DNA of 64,000 nucleotides from Kalaharituber pfeilii (GCA_015179045.1 WHUZ01000025.1:1-64000); one strand, 5' to 3'; counted from the stretch's first letter, positions 33,415-43,007 are shown. Notes: generated by a model from the sequence alone, not told the origin. Translations and numbers: made by a program.

Positions 33415-34810
33415 CTTTTCATTACTCGCATGCCGCCCAATGGGCTATGGCGAGGTTTATATATTGTAGAGAACGTGTTATATCTATGATAAAAGAAAAA
33501 AGAAGATGAACTTTAAGTACAGGTATTGCCCGCTAGTCCTCCGTGATGCGGGTGTAGGAGGGGTCTACCAAGCCTTCCTATTTCCTTCCTCTGCTCGGCT
33601 CGTAGACCTCCGCTCGCAACCATCTTCCCCCGAGTTTAACTTTCTCAACGTCTATCTGTGTCTCCAGGTATAGTACCACGGAGCTCGTCTTTTTGCCTTC
33701 CTCCGCTAGCATTGCCTTTTTTTCTTAACCACCTGATTCCTCTCGTTTGGCCTATTTCCTTGTTTGCTGTCTCCAGCCATCTCCTAACCTTGTCTAGGTC
33801 TTTTCTCAATGCAATGCCGTGAACGACAATGCCGTAGTTGCTGGTCGGAGATCTGGTTCTGGGGCGCGGAGGTGATGTCTGGGGTCGGGTGCGGGGGCGG
33901 GGCCCGGGGTTCGTCTGTGGGTCGGGGGTCGATGTGGTGGGGGCAGCTGGGAGTGCCGCCGGGGAAGGGAAACGTTTTTCCCGTCTTTTCTCTTCCTCTT
34001 CTTCTGTGTTTGTGCCGGGGCTGTCTGTATTGTTTCCTCCGGCTCCGTGTCTAGACACGTGATATGGCTGAGCCTCATAGTTGGTGGTGGGGGTGGCGAC
34101 AGTGGCGTGGTGTCGACTGCCGTGATTGGCCTGAGCCTTAGTGGTTGAGGGAGCGGAGGTGCTGGTGTTATTTCAATCGTGGTGATGGGGCTGAGCCCCA
34201 GGGTCTGTGGCGGTGCGATGGGCTGGAGGCCTGGAGGGAGTTGGTCCGGTCGCAGTGCCAGGATATGTTCCGTGGGCACGCTGTCGTCTAAGAACGGTAT
34301 AATTAATTTTGCGCCGTTTTTCGGGGGTTCATTGTCTCCGGATTTATCCTTCCATATCGCTTCGACTACTTCGTACCATCCGATGCCCGCATCTTGCAGT
34401 CTTCCCCATATATTGCGCGGGAGGGAGGAAGTCCTTTCGGCGTGTGGCGGTGGCGGAGGGGGGGATGCGATCCTCATCGGCGGAGGGGAGGCAGTCCTCT
34501 CGGCGGGTGGAGGTGGTGGTTTGTTTTTCTTTCCCTTCGGCATTTGATTGGTGGGAGGGCGGTGTTTCGCGGTCTCCTATGGGGTCTTGGCGTGGGGTTT
34601 GTGTGGTGGCAACACGATGGTGAGCTGAAAATTTCCTCAAAGTTTCGCCCCGGGGGGAAACTTGTGGGTTATGGTATTTGGAAATGAAAATTAGATCAAA
34701 AGACTCAGCTCGCTGAGAGCTTTCGATCTATGTGATTTTCGCTGGGGGGACGTTGTGGTTGTGGAGTCGTTTCCAAACGCTCGTCCTGAGGTGGTTGTTG
34801 TCCGTGGATG
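33389..34810 (-). mobile_element. half-LINE A, longest copy (1.42 kb), with TSD
   Basis: Poly(T) and the family-A hairpin at the left. The 13-bp perfect TSD GTTATAAGAGATT lies at 33376-33388 and 34811-34823. The empty site is present in copy 1 near 5775-5787. The element has a 5' UTR of about 260 bp, one ORF1-like gene, then a 3' UTR. There is no endonuclease or reverse transcriptase, so it must be moved by another element's machinery (inference). Confidence 0.93.
33578..34543 (-). pseudogene. half-LINE A ORF1 (two frameshifts)
   Basis: It starts MPKGKKNKPPPPPAERTASP. The N-terminal half is very Pro-rich. A short ordered segment follows (NIWGRLQDAGIGWYEVVEAIW), which looks like a LysM-like or other small fold but is not assigned. 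Then come two Pro/Thr/Ser-rich linkers and the RRM-like domain also seen at 23816-24154 (GIVVHGIALRKDLDKVRRW..IRWLRKK). A frameshift in the linker near 33830 and a second near 33715 break it; the end reads VKLGGRWLRAEVYEPSRGRK in the shifted frame. The Pro-rich plus RRM-like layout fits a LINE ORF1 nucleic-acid chaperone. Confidence 0.65.
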
Positions 34811-35373
34811 GTTATAAGAGATTGTCAGCATCTATAGCATGGTTTTTACCAGCATGATGCTGACCTTCAATGCGTCGTCGCTTTTTTGAGGAGGAATAAC
34901 TGGACACTGAGAGGCTTTCTGCTGGGTAGAGCGACGCACCCGGATGTTCTTTACGGACATGGCGAACATATGGTCCCGCTAGGCTATAAATCTTTTGACA
35001 ATATGGGCACCTCATGTTACTCGATTCTAGATGTCTGTTGCCAAATCTGAGGGATACAGTATAAAAGTTAGTATAGTAAGATTCAGGACATCCAGTAATT
35101 GAACTTCCACTTACTAGCAACCCACAACTTCCGCTTACTAGCAACCCCGTTCATGGCAGACATGTTAGATTGTGATCTTAAGCAGACACAAAGGACATTG
35201 CAAAGTATGGCCATAGACGCTAAAGGTATATGTGCCTACCTACAATAGATGGGAATGTATTTAGTTGAGACGATGAACAAACAAAAACAAACACGGTGGA
35301 CAAAGAAACCGACACTCCGGTGGGACAAAAAGCCTAGACAAAGAAATTGACTGTTATTGACACAGAAATAGAC

Positions 35374-35389
35374 ATGGCTGGTAGAGAAA
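35374..35389 (+). pseudogene. Plavaka accessory gene copy 2, 5' stub
   Basis: ATGGCTGGTAGAGAAA, identical to the start at 5166 of copy 1, is cut directly by element Y. The rest of this gene resumes at 41206. Confidence 0.65.
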
Positions 35390-35619
35390 TGTTCTGGCCC
35401 ACCGACGAACATTTTCCGGTTCGCGAACCGGCCAGTCGATTCGCGAATCGGCCGGCCCCCTGAAAAACATATGGTGTTTTTCACGGGGCCAGCCCAGCCA
35501 CGAACACCTGGCCTAGCGGCGAACATGAATGTACCTCTATGTACCTATATGTATATATATGCCCAGTTTTGTGAACCACAATGTTCGTCACTGGGCCAGC
35601 ACATGAGTCATGAATTGGG

Positions 35620-35774
35620 CCTTTTTTTTTTATTTTTTATTTTTTTTTTTATCATTGATCGCGTGACGCCCTGGGGCTATGGCGATTTTGTTACATATCG
35701 TAACATATGAATTGGTGCGTTAGATACGTAATAAAAGGGGTTGAGGAGAAAATCACCAACTCAGTTGTGATACC
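35620..35774 (-). mobile_element. family-A 3' part inside element Y
   Basis: T-rich tract, then ATCATTGATCGCGTGACGCCCTGG..GGCTATGGCGAT, the ATCGC/GCGAT hairpin subtype. The copia insertion lies next to it. The matching ORF1 end on the far side of the copia (VRLGGKWLKSCQYKWDR, 40305-40355) is on the opposite strand. Confidence 0.6.
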
Positions 35775-36037
35775 TGTAAAGTTCACGCTGCTATGACAGG
35801 AATAATACTGCTTTCAATAGCAACTATCCGTGTTCGACATAATGATGATAAAAAACAGAATGAGAAGTCAACCCATACATATATCCGCACACTGGCTGAA
35901 GGCCCCTCCCCACAGTTCTCCCTATCGGCCCAACCATCCCTCCGTCGCACTCACAAACCATCCGACGGCACAACAATTCCTCCGACCCGCATAAGCCTCA
36001 TGCATGGGCGAGGGGCTAGATTAACGTTTCTCCAACA
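35775..36037 (-). repeat. copia 3' LTR
   Basis: 263 bp, TGTAAAGTTC..CTCCAACA as read on the + strand. It differs from the other LTR by one A in a homopolymer, as far as I can align it by eye. A G-rich polypurine tract (CACGGGGGGG on the minus strand) lies directly inside it at about 36038-36047. Confidence 0.93.
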
Positions 36038-36151
36038 CCCCCCCGTGATCTAGCGCCTCATCTCTTCCCCAGTGCATTTCCATTCCCATAATCCCCATCC
36101 ATGGTGATACCCAATCATTCCAACATGGCGATACCCACTCATTCCTACAGT

Positions 36152-39100
36152 CTAGTCCGTCATTCCACACTTCTTCCTCAAATATAAGAACCTCGCTCCT
36201 GTGACAGGTTTGGTAAGCATATCAGCAGGATTCTCCTTCCCCTCCACCCATTCCACAGTCAGCTCCCCCTTCTCAACGCATTCCCGCACGAAGTGGTAAC
36301 GCCTTCGTATGTGCTTTGTCCTTTTGTGGAAATCCGGGTGCTTGGCTAACTTTGCGGCCCCTTCACAGTCCGTGACCAGCACCGGCTGGCACTGGTGGTA
36401 GCCCATAAATTCCAAAACCTTGCCGAACCACAACCCCGATTGTGCGGCAGAGGACAAGGCCACATATTCCGATTCTGTTGATGACAGCACTATATTGGGC
36501 TGTTTTTCTGCTCTCCATCCAAGGGGCGATTTCCCGGTCATGACCACTATCCCAGTGGTGGGCTTCTCCTCTAAGTTTTCTTCTCCCGCGTCACAGAACA
36601 CTTTGATGGTGGGATCCAAAGCCTGGAGCACAATACCTCTGTTGGCTGTCATTGTGAGATAGCTGATCAATTGTTCCGCTCTCCTTTCGTCTTTGCCTTC
36701 AGGGTTATGGCTTTTGAGACTCAGTCTTGCCACTGCATACCGGATATCCGGTCTCCACATTCTGGCCATGAAGAGGAGGCTCCCAACCATTCCCTGGAAC
36801 CTTTTCACATTTCCCGCGGAATTTCTAGAACTGTCGATTGGGTAGAGAGATTGCACCTGTTCTGTGAGGATCCGATGGATGAGTTGATTCCAATTGTGGG
36901 CTGCCTGCTTGAGTCCGTACAGTGCCTTTTTCAGCCTCCATGCTCTGTCCCCTGTAGCATGCTGGTCCTTCTCATATATTTCTTCATCCAATGGCCCATT
37001 AAGGAATGCAGACTCCACGTCAAATTGTTCCACTACCACCTCTCTTCGCAGAGCTTCACAGATCACCAGCCTCCACGACTCCTCCCGACAGACCGGCGCG
37101 TATGTCTCTGTAAAATCGATTCCTGGCCGTTGGGTAAAGCCGCGAGGGGTTAACCGAGCTTTATACCTCTTGGGGTCGTCTGGCGCTTTCTCTTCCTTCT
37201 CCTTCAATACCCATTTCGTATCTACTGCCTTCTTTCCAGCTGGCACATCATCTACCCAATCAAATACTTCAAGCTTCTTCAGCTGTTCGAGCTCCCTGTT
37301 TATCGCCAGTTCCCATTTCGACGCCTCCGGACTCTCCAGTGCTTCGGTTACAGTAATATGTGCCTCATGCACATACCCTGGGTCTTCGTCCAGTCTCACC
37401 CTGGAATCAGTTCCTTTGTTTAATCTTGCAGATCGCCGCAGCTGTGGTTGGCTCGGCTCCGCCGCCTCCTGAAACAACTGCCTTTCAGCGGCTCGTGCCG
37501 CTATGGCTTCCGGGAATGTGCTTCCGTAGCTTGTCCATCCTCCATCCAGAAATGACGGAGAGCCATTCTTTCTCATTTCTGGCTCAACATGAGGAAGTGA
37601 CGGAGGGCTCTTTCTTGTTTCTGGCTCAGCATGAGGTCCTGGTGTAGTTGGTCTGGACTCTGGATTTGGAAAACTGCCTGGTATGAGCTGGCTCTGCTCT
37701 TGTCGTTGATTCTCTGGTTGGGATAGTACTGCATTCTTATCTATGGTGATTTCTATTGGATTACTCCTTGGGTCTCTCCTTCGTGGATTCTTCGCAGTAG
37801 TTATCCTATTGTTTGCTAGAAGCACTCGGTAGATCCCATGAGTAAGAGAAGGTGTGAGTATTCTGGCTGCTATGGCACGTTCTGATAGTTTTCCTTCGTT
37901 GTATGTATGTGCATATACAGGTTCTCCGAATGCTCGAAAGGTCGACCGTTCTTCTTGAATGTTGGTTCCAGGTCGGGCTATCTCCAGCGGGGCCTTTCCT
38001 CCCAAGGTGATGTGTGGCAGCCTATTTTTCACAAACACTACATATTCCATTGCATATGGCCAGAGGTTTTTCGGGAGACCACTTCCGAACAGATTGTTTC
38101 GGATCATCGAGGCTATGGTGCGGTTGGTTCTTTCTGGTACTGCATTGGTCTGACTGTGATGGGCTACAGTTTGTCGTATAGTTGTTCCCCTTTTTGACGC
38201 CCATTCCTTGGTCTCATTCGAATAATATTCTCCGCCGAAATCGGTCCTTATTTCTTTAACAGGCCGTCCGAAGGCTCGTTCGAACTGCTCAACCATCTCT
38301 CGAAATGCCTTACCAGCTTCGGATTTTGTGCCTGTTGCTCGTGCCAATGTGATCCGGGAGTAATCATCAACTAAGGTAACGAAGTATCTCTTATGTCCCA
38401 CGCCTTCGGTTGGGTAAGGTCCACATACATCAGAGTGAACAAGCTCTCCCACTTCTTTTGTTCGAATCTTATTAAATTGGGAGGCTGCCATTGGTTTCGT
38501 CATGCTACCTTTCATGCAAGCATCGCATTCCTCGCGCGGTCGACGTAGGAGAGAGGGGGGAGCCTCTGGGATAAGTCGAAATGAGGAGAGGGGGAAGTGC
38601 CCATACCTTTCATGCCATTCACGTTCTAGTGACATCGCCTCATTCTTTTCAAGTTGAATAATTCTGAACTTTCCCTGCTTAACGATGCGAGTCACTTTCC
38701 CATCCTGTGTGATGGTTCCCTCTCCATTCTGCATTCTTATGTCTGCACCGGCGTCCTCTAATGCTCCCCAGCTGATTACCTTTCTTGGGCAGGTTGGAAT
38801 GGCGAGGACGTCGGGCAGGACGAGGTTGCCGACTTTTACCGTTCCTTTATGTGTGGACAGTGCCGTACCTGATGCTCCTTTTATTTCCTCATGCCATTCC
38901 TGAGGATCAATGAGGTCGTTTACATCATATGTAACATGGGTGGTCGCCGCACAATCCACGTTCCACGCAGAGGATCTGCTGGTGGATTGAGATAACATGA
39001 ATAAGAACTTCTCCTCTTTTTCCTCTTCTTCTTTTCTTTCCTCCTCTTCCATTACAAGAGCCTCTTTAGTTTGCTTGTTCTTATATCTGCAGTCCTTTTC

Positions 39101-39895
39101 GTCATGGTTTGTTCCTGGATACCCGGCTCGTTTACAGTGCCAGCATCGTACTTTCTTTTTGGATTCCTGAGTGATAGTGAGGGCCGCCTGAGGGTCTATT
39201 GTTATTTCGTCTTTGGATGATCTTTTCCGGGGTGTTACTTCCTTCAACCTCATTACCACACTGGCGTAGGTGGGCTTGTCTTCTTTTGAGGTGATATTAT
39301 CAATGATATTCTGATAAGGTTGCATGCGTGGTAACGAGGCTAGCAGCATTGTCGCTTTCCAACCATCGCTTTGACAAAAAGGATGAATTCCTGCCGCAAG
39401 TGATGATGTGACTGTGGATCCTGTGCTGGCGGATTGCGCAAGTTTGAGCCATCGGCGTTCGAATTCCGTGATATGGTCGGAAAGGGAGTCTTTTCTGTCA
39501 TCGAACTTTAAGTGGGTTACATTCATGAGAAGTGAGGACAGGTGAATTCTGGTTTGTCCTTCATAATTGTCCTTCAAAATTTTCCATGCCTCGGCCGCAT
39601 TTGGAGCTGCCCTGATTTTCAGTTGTGCTTCTTTCTCGCAGCTATCCATTAAGTAGTCGAGGGCTTTATCTGACTTATCGTCCCAATCTGTTGCTCCAGA
39701 CGATGGCCTGGGTGTAGTCCCGTCTACTATCTCCAATAGTCTCTGGCGGCGAAGTTGCCTTTGAGCTTCCACTACCCAGGCTGGGTAGTCATTTTCGTCC
39801 CTTAGTTTTTCCGATATGCGCGGTGAGATTTTCAATATGGTGGCCAGGTCTGCAGATCCGGCTTGCTGGGGTGCGCTCGTGCCTTCTTTCGCCAT
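36152..39895 (-). CDS. copia gag-pol polyprotein lacking the RT catalytic YVDD
   Basis: 1247 residues, open throughout. Gag (residues 1-250), CCHC knuckle with wide spacing (CWHC..H..C, 251-269), protease with WNVDCAATTH (D314; copia proteases usually have D-S/T-G), integrase H-H-C-C then HSDVCGPY, RTDFGGEYY and VPERTNRT, then RT (VDTKWVLKEK, RLTPRGFTQRPGIDF, QFDVESAFLNGPL, ALYGLKQAAHNWN). Directly after LIHRILTEQ the frame goes to VQSLYPIDSS and RFQGMVGSLLFM, so about 100 residues with the YVDD motif are missing in frame. RNase H follows (STESEYVALSSAAQ, LTKPVTG). RT should be inactive. Confidence 0.93.
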   Translation of the reverse strand: MAKEGTSAPQQAGSADLATILKISPRISEKLRDENDYPAWVVEAQRQLRRQRLLEIVDGTTPRPSSGATDWDDKSDKALDYLMDSCEKEAQLKIRAAPNAAEAWKILKDNYEGQTRIHLSSLLMNVTHLKFDDRKDSLSDHITEFERRWLKLAQSASTGSTVTSSLAAGIHPFCQSDGWKATMLLASLPRMQPYQNIIDNITSKEDKPTYASVVMRLKEVTPRKRSSKDEITIDPQAALTITQESKKKVRCWHCKRAGYPGTNHDEKDCRYKNKQTKEALVMEEEERKEEEEKEEKFLFMLSQSTSRSSAWNVDCAATTHVTYDVNDLIDPQEWHEEIKGASGTALSTHKGTVKVGNLVLPDVLAIPTCPRKVISWGALEDAGADIRMQNGEGTITQDGKVTRIVKQGKFRIIQLEKNEAMSLEREWHERYGHFPLSSFRLIPEAPPSLLRRPREECDACMKGSMTKPMAASQFNKIRTKEVGELVHSDVCGPYPTEGVGHKRYFVTLVDDYSRITLARATGTKSEAGKAFREMVEQFERAFGRPVKEIRTDFGGEYYSNETKEWASKRGTTIRQTVAHHSQTNAVPERTNRTIASMIRNNLFGSGLPKNLWPYAMEYVVFVKNRLPHITLGGKAPLEIARPGTNIQEERSTFRAFGEPVYAHTYNEGKLSERAIAARILTPSLTHGIYRVLLANNRITTAKNPRRRDPRSNPIEITIDKNAVLSQPENQRQEQSQLIPGSFPNPESRPTTPGPHAEPETRKSPPSLPHVEPEMRKNGSPSFLDGGWTSYGSTFPEAIAARAAERQLFQEAAEPSQPQLRRSARLNKGTDSRVRLDEDPGYVHEAHITVTEALESPEASKWELAINRELEQLKKLEVFDWVDDVPAGKKAVDTKWVLKEKEEKAPDDPKRYKARLTPRGFTQRPGIDFTETYAPVCREESWRLVICEALRREVVVEQFDVESAFLNGPLDEEIYEKDQHATGDRAWRLKKALYGLKQAAHNWNQLIHRILTEQVQSLYPIDSSRNSAGNVKRFQGMVGSLLFMARMWRPDIRYAVARLSLKSHNPEGKDERRAEQLISYLTMTANRGIVLQALDPTIKVFCDAGEENLEEKPTTGIVVMTGKSPLGWRAEKQPNIVLSSTESEYVALSSAAQSGLWFGKVLEFMGYHQCQPVLVTDCEGAAKLAKHPDFHKRTKHIRRRYHFVRECVEKGELTVEWVEGKENPADMLTKPVTGARFLYLRKKCGMTD

Positions 39896-39991
39896 GATGC
39901 TTGTTTTGCTTCCTTGGTATATCCTGAAATCCTGGTCTGGTGGCGTCGGTGGCAGATCTTAGATTTCTTTTTTCTCGATGTGTTGCTACCA

Positions 39992-40255
39992 TGTAAAGTT
40001 CACGCTGCTATGACAGGAATAATACTGCTTTCAATAGCAACTATCCGTGTTCGACATAATGATGATAAAAAAACAGAATGAGAAGTCAACCCATACATAT
40101 ATCCGCACACTGGCTGAAGGCCCCTCCCCACAGTTCTCCCTATCGGCCCAACCATCCCTCCGTCGCACTCACAAACCATCCGACGGCACAACAATTCCTC
40201 CGACCCGCATAAGCCTCATGCATGGGCGAGGGGCTAGATTAACGTTTCTCCAACA
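39992..40255 (-). repeat. copia 5' LTR
   Basis: 264 bp, the same sequence as 35775-36037 with one additional A near 40056. Being on the minus strand, it is the upstream LTR. Confidence 0.93.
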
Positions 40256-41205
40256 ATACCTACAGGAGCAAAGTATACCGGGAGCAGATTCAATACCAGC
40301 GGGAGTGAGATTAGGAGGGAAATGGCTGAAGTCCTGCCAGTACAAGTGGGATAGAGCCGCTTGGCGTTGTAAGGGATTCTATTAAGTGCCGTTTCTGGCA
40401 ATACAACTACCAAAATTCTAATTCTTGGCATCAACGCAATCCTTGTTGCTGTTAGAATACTCTAGTGAGATCTTGGCACCCGTGCCACTCACGTGACATC
40501 GCCTGACGGTGATACCTATTGGCTCGTTCTATATGAGTCTATTCAACATCATGTATAAAATTTTTTCTTTGTCGCCACAAGTCTATGGCAAACCCTCATG
40601 TATATATAGCAGCTGTTTCGACCTCGATGGTCGTGGCAGAAATGAACAAGCTTCATTCCGTCTTTCATCTTTCCTCAGTTGCTACCACAAGATATTACTA
40701 GAAACGGCGGAGGAATCCTGATATCTCTACCTAAGAAGATAACTACAAAAGTTCACTTAGAGCAAGAAGAATACTAGAAGTCTATTTGCTGATGTTTTTA
40801 GTTATTTTATTAATAATAATTTAGCTATGATAACAAATCTATTATTCTTTACTACAGCAGTGTTAGAAGAAGCGCAGCAAATTTTTATTATGTTGTCTTT
40901 ATTATCCTCTAGCATGTGAGTAGGAAGTGGCAACTTGGGAGTCATATTAATAACATTGCCGACAGCAATTTTCAAGTGGCAACTTGCAACCTGTCAGTGG
41001 CAATGGGGCTGTGCAAGCACACAGTAACGGTTTATCAATTATCCTTGGTAGTCTCTATACTTATTACTAGCAGCACATAGAGGTACCTAGTGGTACTTGT
41101 AAAAAAAAAATTGTTCGCGAGTGGGCTGGCCCATCCGCGAATCGGCCAGCCCACCGACGAATTGGCCTATTCGCGAACCGCAATGTTCGTCGGTAGGCCA
41201 GAACA

Positions 41206-41803
41206 GTACCAGCAGCTGCTGGTGGTCTGGCAGCTGCTCGTCCGGCTTATGGTGGTCCTACCGTTCCGCCAGGTGCAGTTTTACCCATTAATGATGACCC
41301 AACCTTCCCGCGTGCCATCCAAATCTATACTGTTGATCCAGATACTATGGCACAAAGAGCTAGAAGGTCAGCCCCAGTTCCACAATGGCCATGTGTGGCC
41401 CCATCTCTTGTCTCTTGCCATCCACCTTCCAACTCCTACCTTGGCAGCTCTGGTAGCTGCCTATGGTCCAGCAATCCCGGCTGGCCGTACTATAGGTGAA
41501 TGGTGGATCAAAACACGCACCTTCTTTAAGGTTGAGCAGGACTTTCATTTCTCTGTTGTTCTGTGGACTCTCAGAAATGAGGCTGTGGTGGAAGTCCAAG
41601 CTATACTAAACTCAGCACCGGCGCCACCCACTCCTGCTAGAAGAGGACATAAAAGAGCTGCTGGTGGACGTGGACAAGGAGGCAGCGGAAATCGTGATGG
41701 TGGTGGTAGTCGTGGTAGCCGAGGTGGTCGGGGTGGTCGGGGTGGCCGGGGTAGGGGCCGGGGTGAGGGTAGGGGTAAAGGACGTGTGAAAGGTAAAAGG
41801 TAA
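41206..41803 (+). pseudogene. Plavaka accessory gene copy 2, 3' part with RGG tail
   Basis: It matches the C-terminal two thirds of 4077-5042. The first part is shifted out of frame by an indel near 41270-41400 (TQPSRVPSKSILLIQ in place of INDDPTFPRAIQIYTVDPD). From LAIHLPTPTLAALVAAYG onward the frame is right. It ends with an extended basic Gly/Arg tail (GGRGQGGSGNRDGGG, then RGRGEGRGKGRVKGKR). This shows the original C-terminus that copy 1 has lost. Confidence 0.75.
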
Positions 41804-41829
41804 AAGAAAGGCTGCCACTTGTGTACTAG

Positions 41830-42160
41830 ATAAATACCGGACCAGGGGCTGTCGACAGGGTGCCCAAGTGGTCTGTGTGTTGTGGGCTGTATGATAATGC
41901 TAAATAGAGATGTTTGAAATAAAAAAAAGAGCTTTGGGTATAGTTTCTCGTAGACCTGTAATAGACCCTAGAAAAACCTTCTATGAGTAGTACGAGCGCG
42001 GCCAGCTGTAGACGTAAAGCAAGCGTGTAATGCGACCGTGTAAAGTGACCGCGGGCTGAAGAGTGTGCAATTGCTCAAGCAGCAAATGGCACATATGATG
42101 CTGCTTACTAATGCTGGCCGGTAATGTTACAACATGTTGATTATTAACTTCCGGCACTAT
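41830..42160. other. Plavaka 5' flank, unassigned
   Basis: No ORF or motif recognised. The true left end of Plavaka must lie here or nearby, but copy 1 is truncated before this point, so it cannot be placed by comparison. Confidence 0.4.
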
Positions 42161-42164
42161 AGAG

Positions 42165-42167
<3 letters not shown>

Positions 42168-42209
<42 letters not shown>

Positions 42210-42290
42210 TATGCGTGTGTGTGTGTATGCGTGTGTGTGTGTATGCGTGTGTGTGTGTTTTTTTTTGTTTTTTTTTTTTTTGTTTGTTTG
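42168..42290. repeat. poly(T) and (GT)n microsatellite
   Basis: A T tract of about 30, then GT repeats with regular ATGC interruptions (GTATGCGTGTGTGT, three times), then T/G tracts. Confidence 0.95.
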
Positions 42291-42638
42291 TTTCCTGGAA
42301 TTCAGTTTCTAGAGATGGAGAATGTACAGTCAGTATCCGTAGAGGGGTTTTGCAAACCCCGAACTTTTTTCAGGGTTTGGAAAAAAAATATGTTGCCTTA
42401 GCAACCATGTATTTATGCCAAATCCTGAAAAATTCCCTTCTGAAATCCGGAAAACTGACCCTTAAACTGTAAAATTCCCACAACACTTAATTCTGAAGAT
42501 ATTTACACCAAGAAAACGTGAAAATTGAGCCAAGTCACTCCTCTATCTGCTCAAAAAAATTCTATCCAAGTGCGATGTCGTGGGTGCTGCTACGGTTCTC
42601 TTAAACTCCGTCTCTCAATTCTGCTACTAGAACATTAC

Positions 42639-42741
42639 TTTTTTTTTTTTTTTTTTAAAAATCACATGACCCCGCGTGCAGCTGTTCGCCAAGGCAGGGC
42701 CCCTGGGTCTTCGACCCTCAAAGCCCGGAGGCAGGCTAAGG
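42639..42741 (-). mobile_element. LINE-B 3' end, 103-bp insertion
   Basis: Poly(T), AATCACATGACCCCGCG..TTCGCCAAGGCAGGG, then about 40 bp of upstream 3' UTR (CCTGGGTCTTCGACCCTC..CCCGGAGGCAGGC). The 14-bp TSD TACTAGAACATTAC lies at 42625-42638 and 42742-42755. Confidence 0.93.
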
Positions 42742-43007
42742 TACTAGAACATTACAACCTGCATCACAATCACCATTTTGGTTGTAGTGTACCGGAGGTC
42801 AATTCCTAAGTTTTCAGGCTAACTTGCAGAACCTCATGCATTTTCAGGGTTGCAGCATGATTACTAATTAAGTTACCCGTAAATTCCAGGGTTCGTGCAA
42901 AAAGCTTGAAGCTTTTTTAAGAAAGCTAGATAGTTCTTTCACTTGAATACAGTAGAAATGTCGAAAGCAGTTAAAAGAAGGAAATTGTCAAACACAGTTA
43001 GGTTCTA

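Larger units (their letters stand above)
30432..35015 (-). pseudogene. Plavaka transposase, copy 2 (largest exon intact)
   Basis: The start is the ATG of MRCPYCQKIYSLAGPYVRHV at 35015. Coding order: finger exon, N-terminal region to 32737, intron 32676-32736, hallmark exon 32675-32373 (VVPILLASDQTHLTNFSGDK), intron 32313-32372, and a 627-residue exon from 32312 to 30432. That last exon is fully open, with AGGVEMLCADEKVR, HADY, LCPMCTVP and the long C-terminus. The N-terminal part is split by a LINE-A tail and a 1.4-kb half-LINE, and an in-frame TAA (NLL*HLPAT) near the half-LINE site is shared with copy 1. The typical Plavaka partner domains are all present. Confidence 0.87.
35775..40255 (-). 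mobile_element. Ty1/copia LTR retrotransposon (young)
   Basis: 4481 bp with two near-identical LTRs and a 5-bp TSD ATACC (35770-35774 and 40256-40260). The sequence after the 5' LTR on the minus strand is TGGTAGCAACAC, whose first seven bases fit an initiator-Met tRNA primer site. One long gag-pol frame fills the interior. The near-identical LTRs imply recent insertion. Confidence 0.95.
35390..41205 (-). mobile_element. TIR element Y (inverted copy of X), split by copia
   Basis: The outer ends are TGTTCTGGCCCACCGACGAAC (35390) and GTTCGTCGGTAGGCCAGAACA (41205). Without the copia it is about 1.33 kb. Bases 40690-41095 match 28290-28690 of X, inverted, over several hundred bases with moderate divergence. 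It also holds a family-A fragment with its tail at 35620-35690 (-) and ORF1 end at 40260-40384 (+). Confidence 0.75.
29553..41830 (-). mobile_element. Plavaka DNA transposon copy 2, with nested insertions
   Basis: It is an inverted relative of copy 1. Nested inside are a LINE-A tail (33222-33293), a full half-LINE (33389-34810), and TIR element Y (35390-41205) containing a copia element. At the Y insertion about 490 bp of Plavaka (equivalent to about 4660-5150 of copy 1) are missing, so the accessory gene is split and shortened. Both Plavaka copies end in the same truncated pogo sequence, so the duplicated unit is larger than the transposon. Confidence 0.75.

Noticed and set aside
33806..34687. 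Val/Gly-rich + frames over the half-LINE
   Set aside because: Antisense of the Pro-rich ORF1; the poly(T)/TSD layout fixes the element on the minus strand.
36420..38204. Medium ORFs on the + strand and short minus ORFs over the copia region
   Set aside because: Shadows of the 1247-codon gag-pol frame.
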